Assembly (NCBI GenBank): GCA_017883215.1
Contig: JADGOA010000038.1
Location: 1-16,638 of the forward strand
Source of the DNA: Thermoanaerobaculia bacterium
GTDB lineage: Bacteria; Acidobacteriota; Thermoanaerobaculia; Gp7-AA8
Direction: 5' to 3'
DNA: 16,638 bases
Shown one piece after another: positions 7,399 through 14,070 of the stretch. The notes under the pieces were generated by a model. It was not told the origin of the DNA, did not search any database, and saw only the letters and a program-made list of their open reading frames with translations. Numbering within the stretch: the first letter of the stretch is position 1; each line of letters opens with the position of its first letter. The translations under genes and the position numbers were made by a program.

Positions 7399-7565
7399 TT
7401 CTAATGACACGAGCCAAGCCTGCCATCCTGTAGGGGCGCGCAGCAGCGCGCCCGCAACTCCGGTGGGCGGAGGGCCGACGAGAGTTGCGGACGCGCTGCT
7501 GCGCGTCCCTACAGGTTCATCACCGCCCCATCGGCCCCTGGCCGTTCGCCGGCTCGGGATGACAC
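7399..7565. repeat. Palindromic dispersed repeat C, copy 1
   Basis: The arms at 7428-7460 and 7482-7514 are inverted repeats over 33 nt with only two G-T-type mismatches (core GCGCGCAGCAGCGCG), separated by a 21-nt loop containing GGTGGGCGGAGGGCCGACGA. A conserved 3' flank (GGTTCATCACCGC ... GCTCGGGATGACAC) follows. The same arrangement, starting with CTTCTAATGA, occurs at 14187-14350 with scattered substitutions, so this is one member of a dispersed family. Confidence 0.9.
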
Positions 7566-7596
7566 TCGCGCCACTGCACTTCGCAGTCTGCGATCT

Positions 7597-7620
7597 GCGG
7601 TCCGCGGTCCGCGGTCCGTC
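7597..7620. repeat. Heptamer array GCGGTCC abutting a stop codon
   Basis: Three exact GCGGTCC units (7597-7617) end directly beside the TAG stop of the acyl-CoA synthetase gene (7620-7622, minus strand). Its inverted counterpart is at 7329-7346. Confidence 0.8.
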
Positions 7621-9797
7621 TAGCCGCTGCTCGCCACTTGCTGCGCCGCCCACTTCCCTAACGCGCGGATGGCGCGGTCGGACGAGGGAAACGTCGGAAT
7701 GCCCGCCTCGGCGAGCGCGCGGCGCATGGCGTCGTATCTCGGGCCGCTGTCGACGACGCAGGCCCACGGTTTCGTGGTCGAACGCCAGATCTCCACCAGC
7801 CGGTTGACGATCGACTCCTCCGCCCCGATCTCGGCCTCCAGCGTGCGCAGGGCGCCGGTGAGAGGAACCACCCCGACGATGGCCGCGTCGACGTTTCCAT
7901 CGCCGATCAACTCCGCTGCCGCCGCGGCGAACGGTTCGTCGGAGAGCATCGGATTCACGTCGAGAGGATTGCCGACGGTGACGATCCGATCGAGCTTCGC
8001 TCCGCGGAGCAGCGCCGCGATCCGCTCACGAGTGGCGGCCCCGATGGCCGCCAGCGTGAACGGGCCGAGGTTGTCCGCGAAGGCAACGCTCTCGAAGCCG
8101 GCGTTGGACATTGCGGCGAGCCGCATTCCCTGCGCCGCGCGGCCGCGCAGGAGGGTGGCCGCCCGGATCAGGTCTTCGAATTCCTCGAGCGTTTCGGCGA
8201 CGAGGGCCCCCGCTGCAATTGCCAGCTCGCGGGACACGACGGCGTCCCCGGCGATGGCCGCGGTGTGCGTCGCCGTAGCAAGCGCCCCCGCCGTGGTGCG
8301 GCCGGCGCGATAAAGGATGACGATCTTTCCGGCGTTCCGCGCGTCCGCCGCCGCGCGAATCCACCGCCGGCCGTCGAGCGGCTGGAATCCTTCGACGTAG
8401 AAAGCTGCGACATCGATCGAAGAATCGCGCGACAGGTACTCCATGTAGTCGCCGACGGTGAGATCGACCTGATTGCCGATCGAGACGAGATAGCGCGCTG
8501 CAATCGGCGCGAGCTTCGTCGCCAACGCCACCGCCAGCGCGCCGCTCTGCGACACGACGGCCAGCGGCTCCTCGAACGTTCGTCCGCTCTCGAGCTTCGC
8601 CTCAGGAAGAAAAATCGTATTGCAGCGCCCCGGGATGGAGTGGACGCCGAGGCAGTTGCCGCCGTTCACGACCGGACCACGCCACGCGGTCGAGCGCGAT
8701 GCGGCCAGCGAGCTCCGCACCGACTGCTCGAGCGATTCGGAACCCGCGTGCTCCCCCATTCCGCCCGGAATGACGATGATCGACTGCGCCTTCTCGCCGG
8801 CGATGACTTCGTCGATCGCCGCCGGAATCTGTTCCGCTGCGATCGTGAGCACGAGCAGATCGACGCGCCCCGGAATCGAGCTGATGTCCGGAACGCATCG
8901 GCAGCCGTCGATCTCCGTTTCCCCAGGCTTCACGATGAAAATCCGCGAGCGCTCGAAGCCCGCATTGATCAGGTTCGCGACGATCACGCGACCCGGGTTA
9001 TGCGACTTCGATACGCCGACCACGCCCACCGACTGCGGCTCCAGAATGCATCGGATCTTCTGGATGGGACGTTCCGCGGCGGGATGCGCGGCGGCCGCGC
9101 CGCCGCCGAGTCGCACGACGGCGTCGAGAGCGAAGAGCCCGCGAGGCGTTGGGACCAGTGGGTTGATCTCCAGTTCGGTCACGTGACGTGGCACCCGCGC
9201 CGCCGCAAACGCCAGCCATCGCTCCACGAGCGAGTACAGGTCGCGGGCCGACATCCGCGGCGGCTGGTTGCGGATACCGTGGATCACCAGCTTCGCGAAG
9301 AGCTTGTCCTCGATTCCACGGGCGATGACTCCGCGACCGCGCAACACCGGCGAGAAGATGGCGATCTCCCGCCCCGGGACGATGCTCCTGGCGAAGAGCT
9401 CCGTCGCCACCCCGCCGATCCCGAGCGTGACCACGGGGCCGAAATCGGCCGTGTAGCGAATGCCGAGGAGCAGCTCGCTGCCGGGACTGAGATCGTGTTC
9501 GATGAACTCGCAGGCAATGAAGGACTCGATTCCCGTCATCGCCGCCATCCGGTCGACGGCCTCGAGCATCGGCTGCCGGCGTTTATCGACGATGGCCACC
9601 CCGCCGATTTCGGTCTTGTGCAGTACGGCTCGCGAGGAGATCTTCAGCACCACTCGGTCGCCGCGAAATGTGCTGCAGACCTCTGCGAGTGCGGCATCGG
9701 CGTTGTGACGGTCGAATGCGAGCTGCTCCGGCAGCGCGATATCGAGCTCCGACAGCAGCGCCCGCGTCTCGGACTCGAGGAGGATGTTCGATTGCAT
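7620..9797 (-). CDS. ADP-forming acyl-CoA synthetase (acetate/aryl-acetate-CoA ligase), fused beta-alpha chain
   Basis: NDP-forming acyl-CoA synthetase converting acyl-CoA, ADP and phosphate into free acid, CoA and ATP. The N-terminal third is the ATP-grasp (beta) domain: VVLKISS (49-55), LHKTEIGGV (59-67) with the family histidine His60, GIGG (126-129) and ELEINPL (208-214). From about 247 comes the CoA-binding Rossmann domain (ILEPQSVGVVGVS), then ligase domains with NGGNCLGV (378-385), SQSGAL (416-421), SIGNQVDLTVGDYMEYL (439-455) and THTAAIAGD, whose His511 is the expected phosphohistidine. The beta-then-alpha order is the reverse of the commoner single-chain fusion. It follows iorA-iorB, pointing to aryl-acyl-CoA substrates. 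ATG 9797 gives 725 aa; a TTG at 9821 with GGGAGG 7 nt upstream is a strong alternative. Longer readings only translate repeat DNA. Confidence 0.92.
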   Translation of the reverse strand: MQSNILLESETRALLSELDIALPEQLAFDRHNADAALAEVCSTFRGDRVVLKISSRAVLHKTEIGGVAIVDKRRQPMLEAVDRMAAMTGIESFIACEFIEHDLSPGSELLLGIRYTADFGPVVTLGIGGVATELFARSIVPGREIAIFSPVLRGRGVIARGIEDKLFAKLVIHGIRNQPPRMSARDLYSLVERWLAFAAARVPRHVTELEINPLVPTPRGLFALDAVVRLGGGAAAAHPAAERPIQKIRCILEPQSVGVVGVSKSHNPGRVIVANLINAGFERSRIFIVKPGETEIDGCRCVPDISSIPGRVDLLVLTIAAEQIPAAIDEVIAGEKAQSIIVIPGGMGEHAGSESLEQSVRSSLAASRSTAWRGPVVNGGNCLGVHSIPGRCNTIFLPEAKLESGRTFEEPLAVVSQSGALAVALATKLAPIAARYLVSIGNQVDLTVGDYMEYLSRDSSIDVAAFYVEGFQPLDGRRWIRAAADARNAGKIVILYRAGRTTAGALATATHTAAIAGDAVVSRELAIAAGALVAETLEEFEDLIRAATLLRGRAAQGMRLAAMSNAGFESVAFADNLGPFTLAAIGAATRERIAALLRGAKLDRIVTVGNPLDVNPMLSDEPFAAAAAELIGDGNVDAAIVGVVPLTGALRTLEAEIGAEESIVNRLVEIWRSTTKPWACVVDSGPRYDAMRRALAEAGIPTFPSSDRAIRALGKWAAQQVASSG

Positions 9798-9828
9798 CGG
9801 TGCGTCGATGGTGCTGGGCAAGTGCCGG

Positions 9829-9834
9829 CCTCCC
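9829..9834 (-). promoter_or_regulatory. Strong ribosome binding site favouring a TTG start
   Basis: On the minus strand GGGAGG lies 7 nt before TTG 9821, which is in frame with and 8 codons upstream of ATG 9797. ATG 9797 has no comparable site at proper spacing, so translation of the acyl-CoA synthetase may begin at the TTG. Confidence 0.5.
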
Positions 9835-9840
9835 GGGGCG

Positions 9841-9961
9841 ACGGAGTGCGGGCGTCTCGCCCGCCGCGATCCGGCGTCCCGCGCCGGATCGCTCTGATCA
9901 TCGAAGACAGTCGCCGGGCGCGGGACGCCCGGCGACTGCGGGCGAGACGCCCGCACTCCGT
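9841..9961. repeat. Repeat B, copy 1: 121-bp Y-shaped palindrome
   Basis: The outer arms 9841-9864 and 9938-9961 are perfect 24-bp inverted repeats beginning ACGGAGTGCGGGCG. Inside are two separate hairpins: 9866-9876 with 9882-9892 (11 bp, loop TCCCG) and 9909-9920 with 9926-9937 (12 bp, loop CGGGA). The second hairpin abuts the outer stem, so the sequence can fold as a three-way junction, and its two loops are complementary. The last base lies within the iorB stop codon. It separates iorB from the acyl-CoA synthetase gene. A second copy is at 16481-16596. Confidence 0.92.
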
Positions 9962-10575
9962 CACGTCACGGCGAACGTCTCGAACTCGTCGACGACTTCG
10001 CGATGCCGCAGTGCGCTGCGGCCGGCGTCGTAGGCCCGCAGGTTCACTTCGACGACCCGTTCGCCTTTCGATGCAAACGCGTCGGCGATCGCGCTGCGAA
10101 TCGTGACGTCCTCGATCGGAAGAAAATCGGTCGCTGCCCCCACCATGACCACGTTGGCCGCCTTGACCGATCCGGCGTCGCGCGCGATCCGCGTGGCATC
10201 GAGAACGTGCCCGCGCGGATGACGCAGAATGCCCCACAGCACGTCGTCGATGTCGGGGTAGTCGGGGATGTTCTTCAATGGTTCGCTGGCGGTGATGAGC
10301 GTGCCGCTGGGCGAGAGATACTCGAGGTACCGAAGCGTCTCCAGCGGCTCCAGCCCGAGGATCAGGTCGGCCTGACCGTGGGCAATGGTGGGGCTGAAGA
10401 TCTCTCGATCGGCCAGCCGCAGGTGCGCCAGTACCGCCCCCCCGCGCTGTGACATGCCGTGGACCTCCGACTGCATGGCACGAAGACCGGCGCGCATCGC
10501 GCTCGCCGAGATGATCGCCCCGATCGACAGCACGCCCTGACCACCGACTCCTGCGATGATGATGTCGAACTTCAC
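9961..10575 (-). CDS. iorB: Indolepyruvate oxidoreductase subunit beta
   Basis: Gamma-domain subunit of a 2-oxoacid:acceptor oxidoreductase, which pairs with IorA to convert indolepyruvate and related aryl pyruvates to aryl-acetyl-CoA. The 204-residue product begins (V/M)KFDIIIAGVGGQGVLSIG, with GVGGQG at 9-14, followed by QSEVHGMSQRGG (35-46), the family signature. Length is normal. The GTG start at 10575 overlaps the iorA stop as GTGA and is preceded by the purine-rich GAGGAGGGAG (10578-10587), so translation is coupled. The frame continues upstream to 10725 only as antisense-like readthrough of iorA. Repeat B begins at its stop codon. Confidence 0.93.
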   Translation of the reverse strand: MKFDIIIAGVGGQGVLSIGAIISASAMRAGLRAMQSEVHGMSQRGGAVLAHLRLADREIFSPTIAHGQADLILGLEPLETLRYLEYLSPSGTLITASEPLKNIPDYPDIDDVLWGILRHPRGHVLDATRIARDAGSVKAANVVMVGAATDFLPIEDVTIRSAIADAFASKGERVVEVNLRAYDAGRSALRHREVVDEFETFAVT

Positions 10576-12185
10576 GACTCCCTCCTCGCCTTTTTGTCCT
10601 TCTTCAGGGCCTCGATACACTCGCGGTGGACAATCACCACCGACAGACCGCGATGCGCGATCTCTCGCCGCAACAGCTGCGTCAGCTCGCCGACGCGGCG
10701 CGGGTGCGACTCGAAGACATGGCAATGCTCAGGATCGACGCCGATGCCGCGCACGATCTCCGGAATGCGATTCGGCGGCAGGACCGTCGGCTGAGTCCCC
10801 GTCATCGCCACGACGTCGTTGTCGAGGATCAGCACAGTCATGTCCGTGTTGGCCGCGGCCGCGTCCATCAGCGGCGTCACCCCGGAATGCAGGAACGTGC
10901 TGTCTCCGATGACCGCGACGACCGGCCCGGCGCCTGCGTCGGCCGCTCCTTTGCCCATGCCGATGGAGGCGCCCATGCAGACGCAACTGTCGCCGACGTT
11001 GTACGGCGGCAGCGCCCCCAGGGTGTAGCAGCCGATGTCCGACGTGACCACCGGCGCCTCGTACGAGCGCAGCGCGTCATTGAGCGCGTTGTAGGCGTCG
11101 ATGTGAGGACATCCGTCGCACAGCCGCGGCGGCCTCTCCGGAATCGATATCGTGGCCGCCGTTCCGCGCGGCGGCTGCAGTCCGAACGCGCTCCACACCA
11201 GCTCCTGATTCAGCTCGCCGGCCTCGGGCAGGTCTCCCGATTGCCGGCCGCGAATCGTCGTCAGCGGAGGCAGGATGCCGCGCAACATCCGCTCCACGTA
11301 CGGATAGCCTTCTTCGATGACCAGGATCTCCGGAACGTGATCGGCCAGATCGCGGATCAGCGTCGCCGGGATCGGATAGGCGCCGATGTGCAGATGCGAC
11401 GGCGTGAGCCCAAGCTCTCGTGTCACGTCGAGGAAATAGCTTTGGGCGATCCCGGTCGTGATCACGCCCATGTCGCGGAAGTTCTCGTTCAGCGTCAGCT
11501 CGTTGTGCGGGCTCATCTCCGCCCAGCCGCGGATGTCCTTCTGCTGCTGGAGGCGCTTCTGCCACCGGCGCCGGGCGAACGAAGGGAGCAGGACCCAGTC
11601 GGCGCGATCGCGCCTGGTGTTGAGGGCGTTCTCGTCTTTCCGATGCTGTGCCTCGACGCCGCTCCGCTGATGTGCCAGGCGCGTCACGAGCCGCAGCACG
11701 ACAGGCACGCGGAACCGTTCCGAGACCTCGAACGCTTCGCGAGTCATGTCGTACGCTTCCTGCGCGTTGGCCGGTTCGAGGCAGGGCACCCGCGCGAAAT
11801 CGGCGTAGAAACGGCTGTCCTGCTCGTTCTGCGAGCTGTGCATGCCGGGATCGTCCGCGACGGCGAGCACGAGGCCACCGACCGGCGCGACCACCGCCGA
11901 GTTGATGAACGGATCGGCCGCGACATTGAGGCCAACGTGCTTCATCGAAACGAGCGCACGTTTGCCCGCCATCGACATGCCGAGGGCCGCTTCGTAGGCG
12001 GTCTTCTCGTTAGCGCACCAGTTGGCGCGCGCCCCCCCGTTGCGCTGGAGCGCTTCGAGGATTTCGGTGGCTGGAGTGCCGGGGTATGCGTAAGCTGCGG
12101 TGATTCCCGCGTGCAGCGCGCCAAGGGCCACTGCCTCATCCCCGAGGAGCATCAGAGCCTCGGTGGAAAGGACTTCATCGGTCAT
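10572..12185 (-). CDS. iorA: Indolepyruvate oxidoreductase subunit alpha lacking the C-terminal ferredoxin domain
   Basis: Thiamine-diphosphate subunit for oxidative decarboxylation of aryl 2-oxo acids. The pyrimidine-binding domain is N-terminal (AYAYPGTPATEI near 31-42; NEKTAYEAALGMSMAGKRAL). A middle region leads to RLCDGCPH (354-361), then SDIGCYTLG and the diphosphate-binding motif GDSTFLHSG (427-435) ending at ILDNDVVAMTG (453-463). Typical archaeal IorA continues into two [4Fe-4S] clusters with CxxCxxC motifs; this protein stops at residue 537 after HRECIEALKKDKKARRES, with one Cys in the tail and no such motif. ATG 12185 follows GGAGG (12192-12196) by 6 nt. The next gene, iorB, is coupled. 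The electron acceptor and iron-sulfur carrier must be elsewhere or different. Confidence 0.92.
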   Translation of the reverse strand: MTDEVLSTEALMLLGDEAVALGALHAGITAAYAYPGTPATEILEALQRNGGARANWCANEKTAYEAALGMSMAGKRALVSMKHVGLNVAADPFINSAVVAPVGGLVLAVADDPGMHSSQNEQDSRFYADFARVPCLEPANAQEAYDMTREAFEVSERFRVPVVLRLVTRLAHQRSGVEAQHRKDENALNTRRDRADWVLLPSFARRRWQKRLQQQKDIRGWAEMSPHNELTLNENFRDMGVITTGIAQSYFLDVTRELGLTPSHLHIGAYPIPATLIRDLADHVPEILVIEEGYPYVERMLRGILPPLTTIRGRQSGDLPEAGELNQELVWSAFGLQPPRGTAATISIPERPPRLCDGCPHIDAYNALNDALRSYEAPVVTSDIGCYTLGALPPYNVGDSCVCMGASIGMGKGAADAGAGPVVAVIGDSTFLHSGVTPLMDAAAANTDMTVLILDNDVVAMTGTQPTVLPPNRIPEIVRGIGVDPEHCHVFESHPRRVGELTQLLRREIAHRGLSVVIVHRECIEALKKDKKARRES

Positions 12186-12341
12186 TCGCGACCTCCCACC
12201 AGCTTGATACATCCGGGAGCCCGCCAGACCGGCGACAGGCGTCGCGCCGCTCGTGCTGCGCCGTCACGGGAGGTACGTCACGGCGGACACGAAAGGCAGG
12301 TGGCGAGCGTCCTGGGCGGGCTGTGGGGAGTCGAGTCCTGA

Positions 12342-12363
12342 GGGGCATGGGGCATGGGGGCAT
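12342..12363. repeat. Short tandem array GGGGCAT
   Basis: GGGGCAT, GGGGCAT and GGGGGCAT run head to tail in the 264-base gap between the epimerase gene and iorA. The gap should also hold the iorA promoter; I cannot identify one with confidence. Confidence 0.75.
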
Positions 12364-12391
12364 GAGTTGGTGAGCGCGTGCCGCGAGCGAG

Positions 12392-12408
12392 GGGATCGAC
12401 ACGATCCC
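12392..12408. terminator. Small 7-bp hairpin downstream of the epimerase gene
   Basis: GGGATCG (12392-12398) and CGATCCC (12402-12408) pair around a 3-nt loop, about 42 nt after the epimerase stop on the minus strand. It could end that transcript, but there is no T-tract. Confidence 0.25.
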
Positions 12409-12449
12409 GCAGCGTCGCTCCCTACACGCTACCCGCTGCCCCTCGACGC

Positions 12450-13376
12450 CTAACGCACCGTCTGCGTGCGCATCCACTCCACGGTCTTCGGCAGTCCTTC
12501 CCTCAGCTTCACGGCCGGCAGAAGGTTGGCAGCCGACCAGAGCTTTCGGGCATCGAGAACGCTGCGCATCTGTTCCCCCGCCTTCGCCGCTGCGTGCTCG
12601 GCCGGCACCTGGGTACCGACGGCGCGGCATAGCTCTTCGTACAGCTCGTTGACCGACGTCTCGATGCCGGTGCCGACGTTGTACGGCCCCTCCAGGTCGA
12701 GCTCGGTGGCCGCCATGTTGGCGCGGACTACATCACCGACGTAGACGTAGTCGCGTGTCTGCTCGCCGCTGCCGTTGATGCGCGCGCGGGCGCCGTCGAG
12801 AAGAGCGCCGGCGAAGATCGCCACCACCCCCGCTTCGCCGTCCTTCCGCTGCCGCGGCCCGTAGACGTTCCCGTACCGCAGCGACACCGAAGGCACTCTG
12901 TGGACTACGCGGTAGTAGTGCAGATACTGATCGACGGCCAGCTTGGCACACCCGTACGGCGATATGGGCGCCTCGGGGTGCTTCTCCGACTGCGGAGCGA
13001 ACACCGGGTCTCCGTAGATCGCTCCGCCGCTCGAGGCCACGATGATCTTCTTCACGCCGCTGTCGATCAGCGCCTGAAACAGCCGCAGCGCGGCCACGAT
13101 GTTCAACTCCGCGTCGGCAGCCGGATCGGCGACCGAGACGCGGACGTCGATCTGCGCCGCGTGATGATTGAGCAGGTCGAACCTCCGCCCGGCCAGCTCC
13201 TGAGCCGTTCTCGGTTCTCGAATGTCGGCCACGACGAGCTCGGCACGCGGGTTCACGTTCTCACGCCTCCCACTGCTGAGATCGTCCACCACCGTGACGT
13301 CGTGCCCTCGCTCGACGTACGCATCGACAATGTGCGAAGCAATGAACCCCGCCCCACCGGTCACGAGAATCTTCAT
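12450..13376 (-). CDS. NAD-dependent sugar-nucleotide epimerase/dehydratase (UDP-glucose 4-epimerase-like)
   Basis: Extended short-chain dehydrogenase acting on nucleotide sugars, 308 residues. The NAD-binding turn is GGAGFIAS (7-14), with Ala at the third glycine position, a common variant. DDLSSGRREN (31-40) and HHAAQIDVRVSVADP (71-85) are typical of GalE-like enzymes. The catalytic set is Ser116 in SSGGAIYGD, Tyr141 and Lys145 in SPYGCAKLAVDQY. LRYGNVYGPRQ and the C-terminal GPYNVGTGIETSVNELYE complete the fold. ATG 13376 is preceded by AGAGG (13384-13388) at 7 nt; the longer frame to 13412 lacks this support. The gene has no functional link to the ior genes downstream and no glycosyltransferase neighbours in the window, so the substrate is only inferred. 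Confidence 0.88.
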   Translation of the reverse strand: MKILVTGGAGFIASHIVDAYVERGHDVTVVDDLSSGRRENVNPRAELVVADIREPRTAQELAGRRFDLLNHHAAQIDVRVSVADPAADAELNIVAALRLFQALIDSGVKKIIVASSGGAIYGDPVFAPQSEKHPEAPISPYGCAKLAVDQYLHYYRVVHRVPSVSLRYGNVYGPRQRKDGEAGVVAIFAGALLDGARARINGSGEQTRDYVYVGDVVRANMAATELDLEGPYNVGTGIETSVNELYEELCRAVGTQVPAEHAAAKAGEQMRSVLDARKLWSAANLLPAVKLREGLPKTVEWMRTQTVR

Positions 13377-13493
13377 CAGCTGACCTCTCTGCCTCGCGCC
13401 CATTGCAAGCACATCTCAAGCGCGAGGCCGGAAAGATACACGAAGTCCTGGCGTGTGCTTGGTGCCGAGCGGGTTTCGGAGCGTCCGCTGACC

Positions 13494-13535
13494 GGGTCGC
13501 CGAGTCGCCGGGTCTCCGGGTCGCCATGGCGACGC
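13494..13535. repeat. Octamer array GGGTCGCC with central palindrome
   Basis: GGGTCGCC (13494-13501), GAGTCGCC (13502-13509), GGGTCTCC (13510-13517) and GGGTCGCC (13518-13525) run head to tail, followed by the perfect palindrome GTCGCCATGGCGAC (about 13520-13533). The unit is the reverse complement of the octamer at 1619-1634. It lies between the RHH gene stop and the epimerase start. Confidence 0.85.
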
Positions 13536-13589
13536 CGCGACCCAATGACTCGCTAACTCAGGATGAGTGCAGAGCGGCGAACTCAGTAC

Positions 13590-13880
13590 TCAGCCGCGGC
13601 CGCCAGCTCTTCGCGTCCGGGCCAGGAGCTCGACGATGGCGTCGCCGCTCGTCGCCTCCGACAGATCGATTCCGCTCTGGTACGCGGCCTCGATGAAGGC
13701 ACGGATGATCTCGGCGCGGCTGATCGCCTTCCCGTGCTTCAGCCGGATGTCGATCGCAAGACGATCGAGACTTGCCACGTGCCGGTCCAGCAGAACGACG
13801 GTGATCTTTCCCCACGGCTCCGTGTGCATCACGGGCCTCCCGCGATTCGTGTTTCCTGTGCTCATCGTGGATATCTCCAT
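13590..13880 (-). CDS. Orphan ribbon-helix-helix (CopG/Arc-type) DNA-binding protein
   Basis: A 96-residue protein with a ribbon-helix-helix core: the strand WGKITVVLLDRHVASLDRL followed by a helix, then the turn KHGKAISRAEIIRAFIEAAYQSG, where ISRAEIIR is the second-helix signature. RHH dimers insert the paired strands into the major groove. The N-terminal arm contains RGRP, the AT-hook core, which could touch the minor groove. ATG 13880 has AGGGGG 7 nt upstream; ATG 13865 (91 aa) with GGAG at 9 nt is an alternative. No toxin or partner gene overlaps it on either side, so it is not an obvious antitoxin; it may be a stand-alone regulator. An inverted repeat 33 nt upstream is a candidate operator. 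Confidence 0.75.
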   Translation of the reverse strand: MEISTMSTGNTNRGRPVMHTEPWGKITVVLLDRHVASLDRLAIDIRLKHGKAISRAEIIRAFIEAAYQSGIDLSEATSGDAIVELLARTRRAGGRG

Positions 13881-13912
13881 TCGAAATCCCCCTTTCAGGC
13901 GGCAACAACGAA

Positions 13913-13926
13913 TATGGCATTCCATA
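13913..13926. promoter_or_regulatory. Candidate RHH operator (TATGG-N4-CCATA)
   Basis: TATGG (13913-13917) and CCATA (13922-13926) form an inverted repeat with a CATT spacer, 33 nt upstream of the RHH gene start, where a promoter is expected. RHH regulators usually bind short inverted repeats at their own promoters. A second palindrome, GCCGCCGCGGCGGC, lies just upstream at 13937-13950. Binding is inference only. Confidence 0.35.
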
Positions 13927-14070
13927 CGTGAGGGTAGCCGCCGCGGCGGCGTTAAACCTCCGTGAATCAGGCGGACAGGGCAGCGGAACCGTTAGCAAAG
14001 CATCATTCGATGCGCCAATCGCCACGCGCCCGGGATCGCCACTCTGTCGGGCATACGCGCTAACTGAAGG

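Larger units (their letters stand above)
7317..7619. other. Convergent intergenic region filled with repeats
   Basis: Between the convergent MFS and acyl-CoA synthetase genes there is no credible gene. Most of the stretch is repeat: GCGGACC heptamers at 7329-7346, the palindromic element at 7399-7565 and inverted GGTCCGC heptamers at 7597-7618. The long palindrome would form a hairpin in transcripts from either side and could terminate both. Confidence 0.75.

Noticed and set aside
9841..9961. Repeat B as an intrinsic terminator or a tRNA-like gene
   Set aside because: No T-tract follows on either strand, the stems are far longer than tRNA arms, and no anticodon or T-loop consensus is present; a dispersed repeat fits better.
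8265..10106. 613-residue open frame on the plus strand opposite the acyl-CoA synthetase
   Set aside because: It is Arg/His/Asp-rich without any family motif, and the minus strand carries an intact enzyme with all catalytic residues. Long antisense frames are expected at this GC content.
10626..12341. 571-residue open frame on the plus strand opposite iorA
   Set aside because: It has antisense composition with no domains, and IorA on the minus strand is well supported by motifs and a ribosome binding site.
13590..13880. RHH protein as antitoxin of a toxin-antitoxin pair
   Set aside because: Neither side has an overlapping small toxin frame; the flanking DNA is repeat and non-coding, so the pairing is unsupported.
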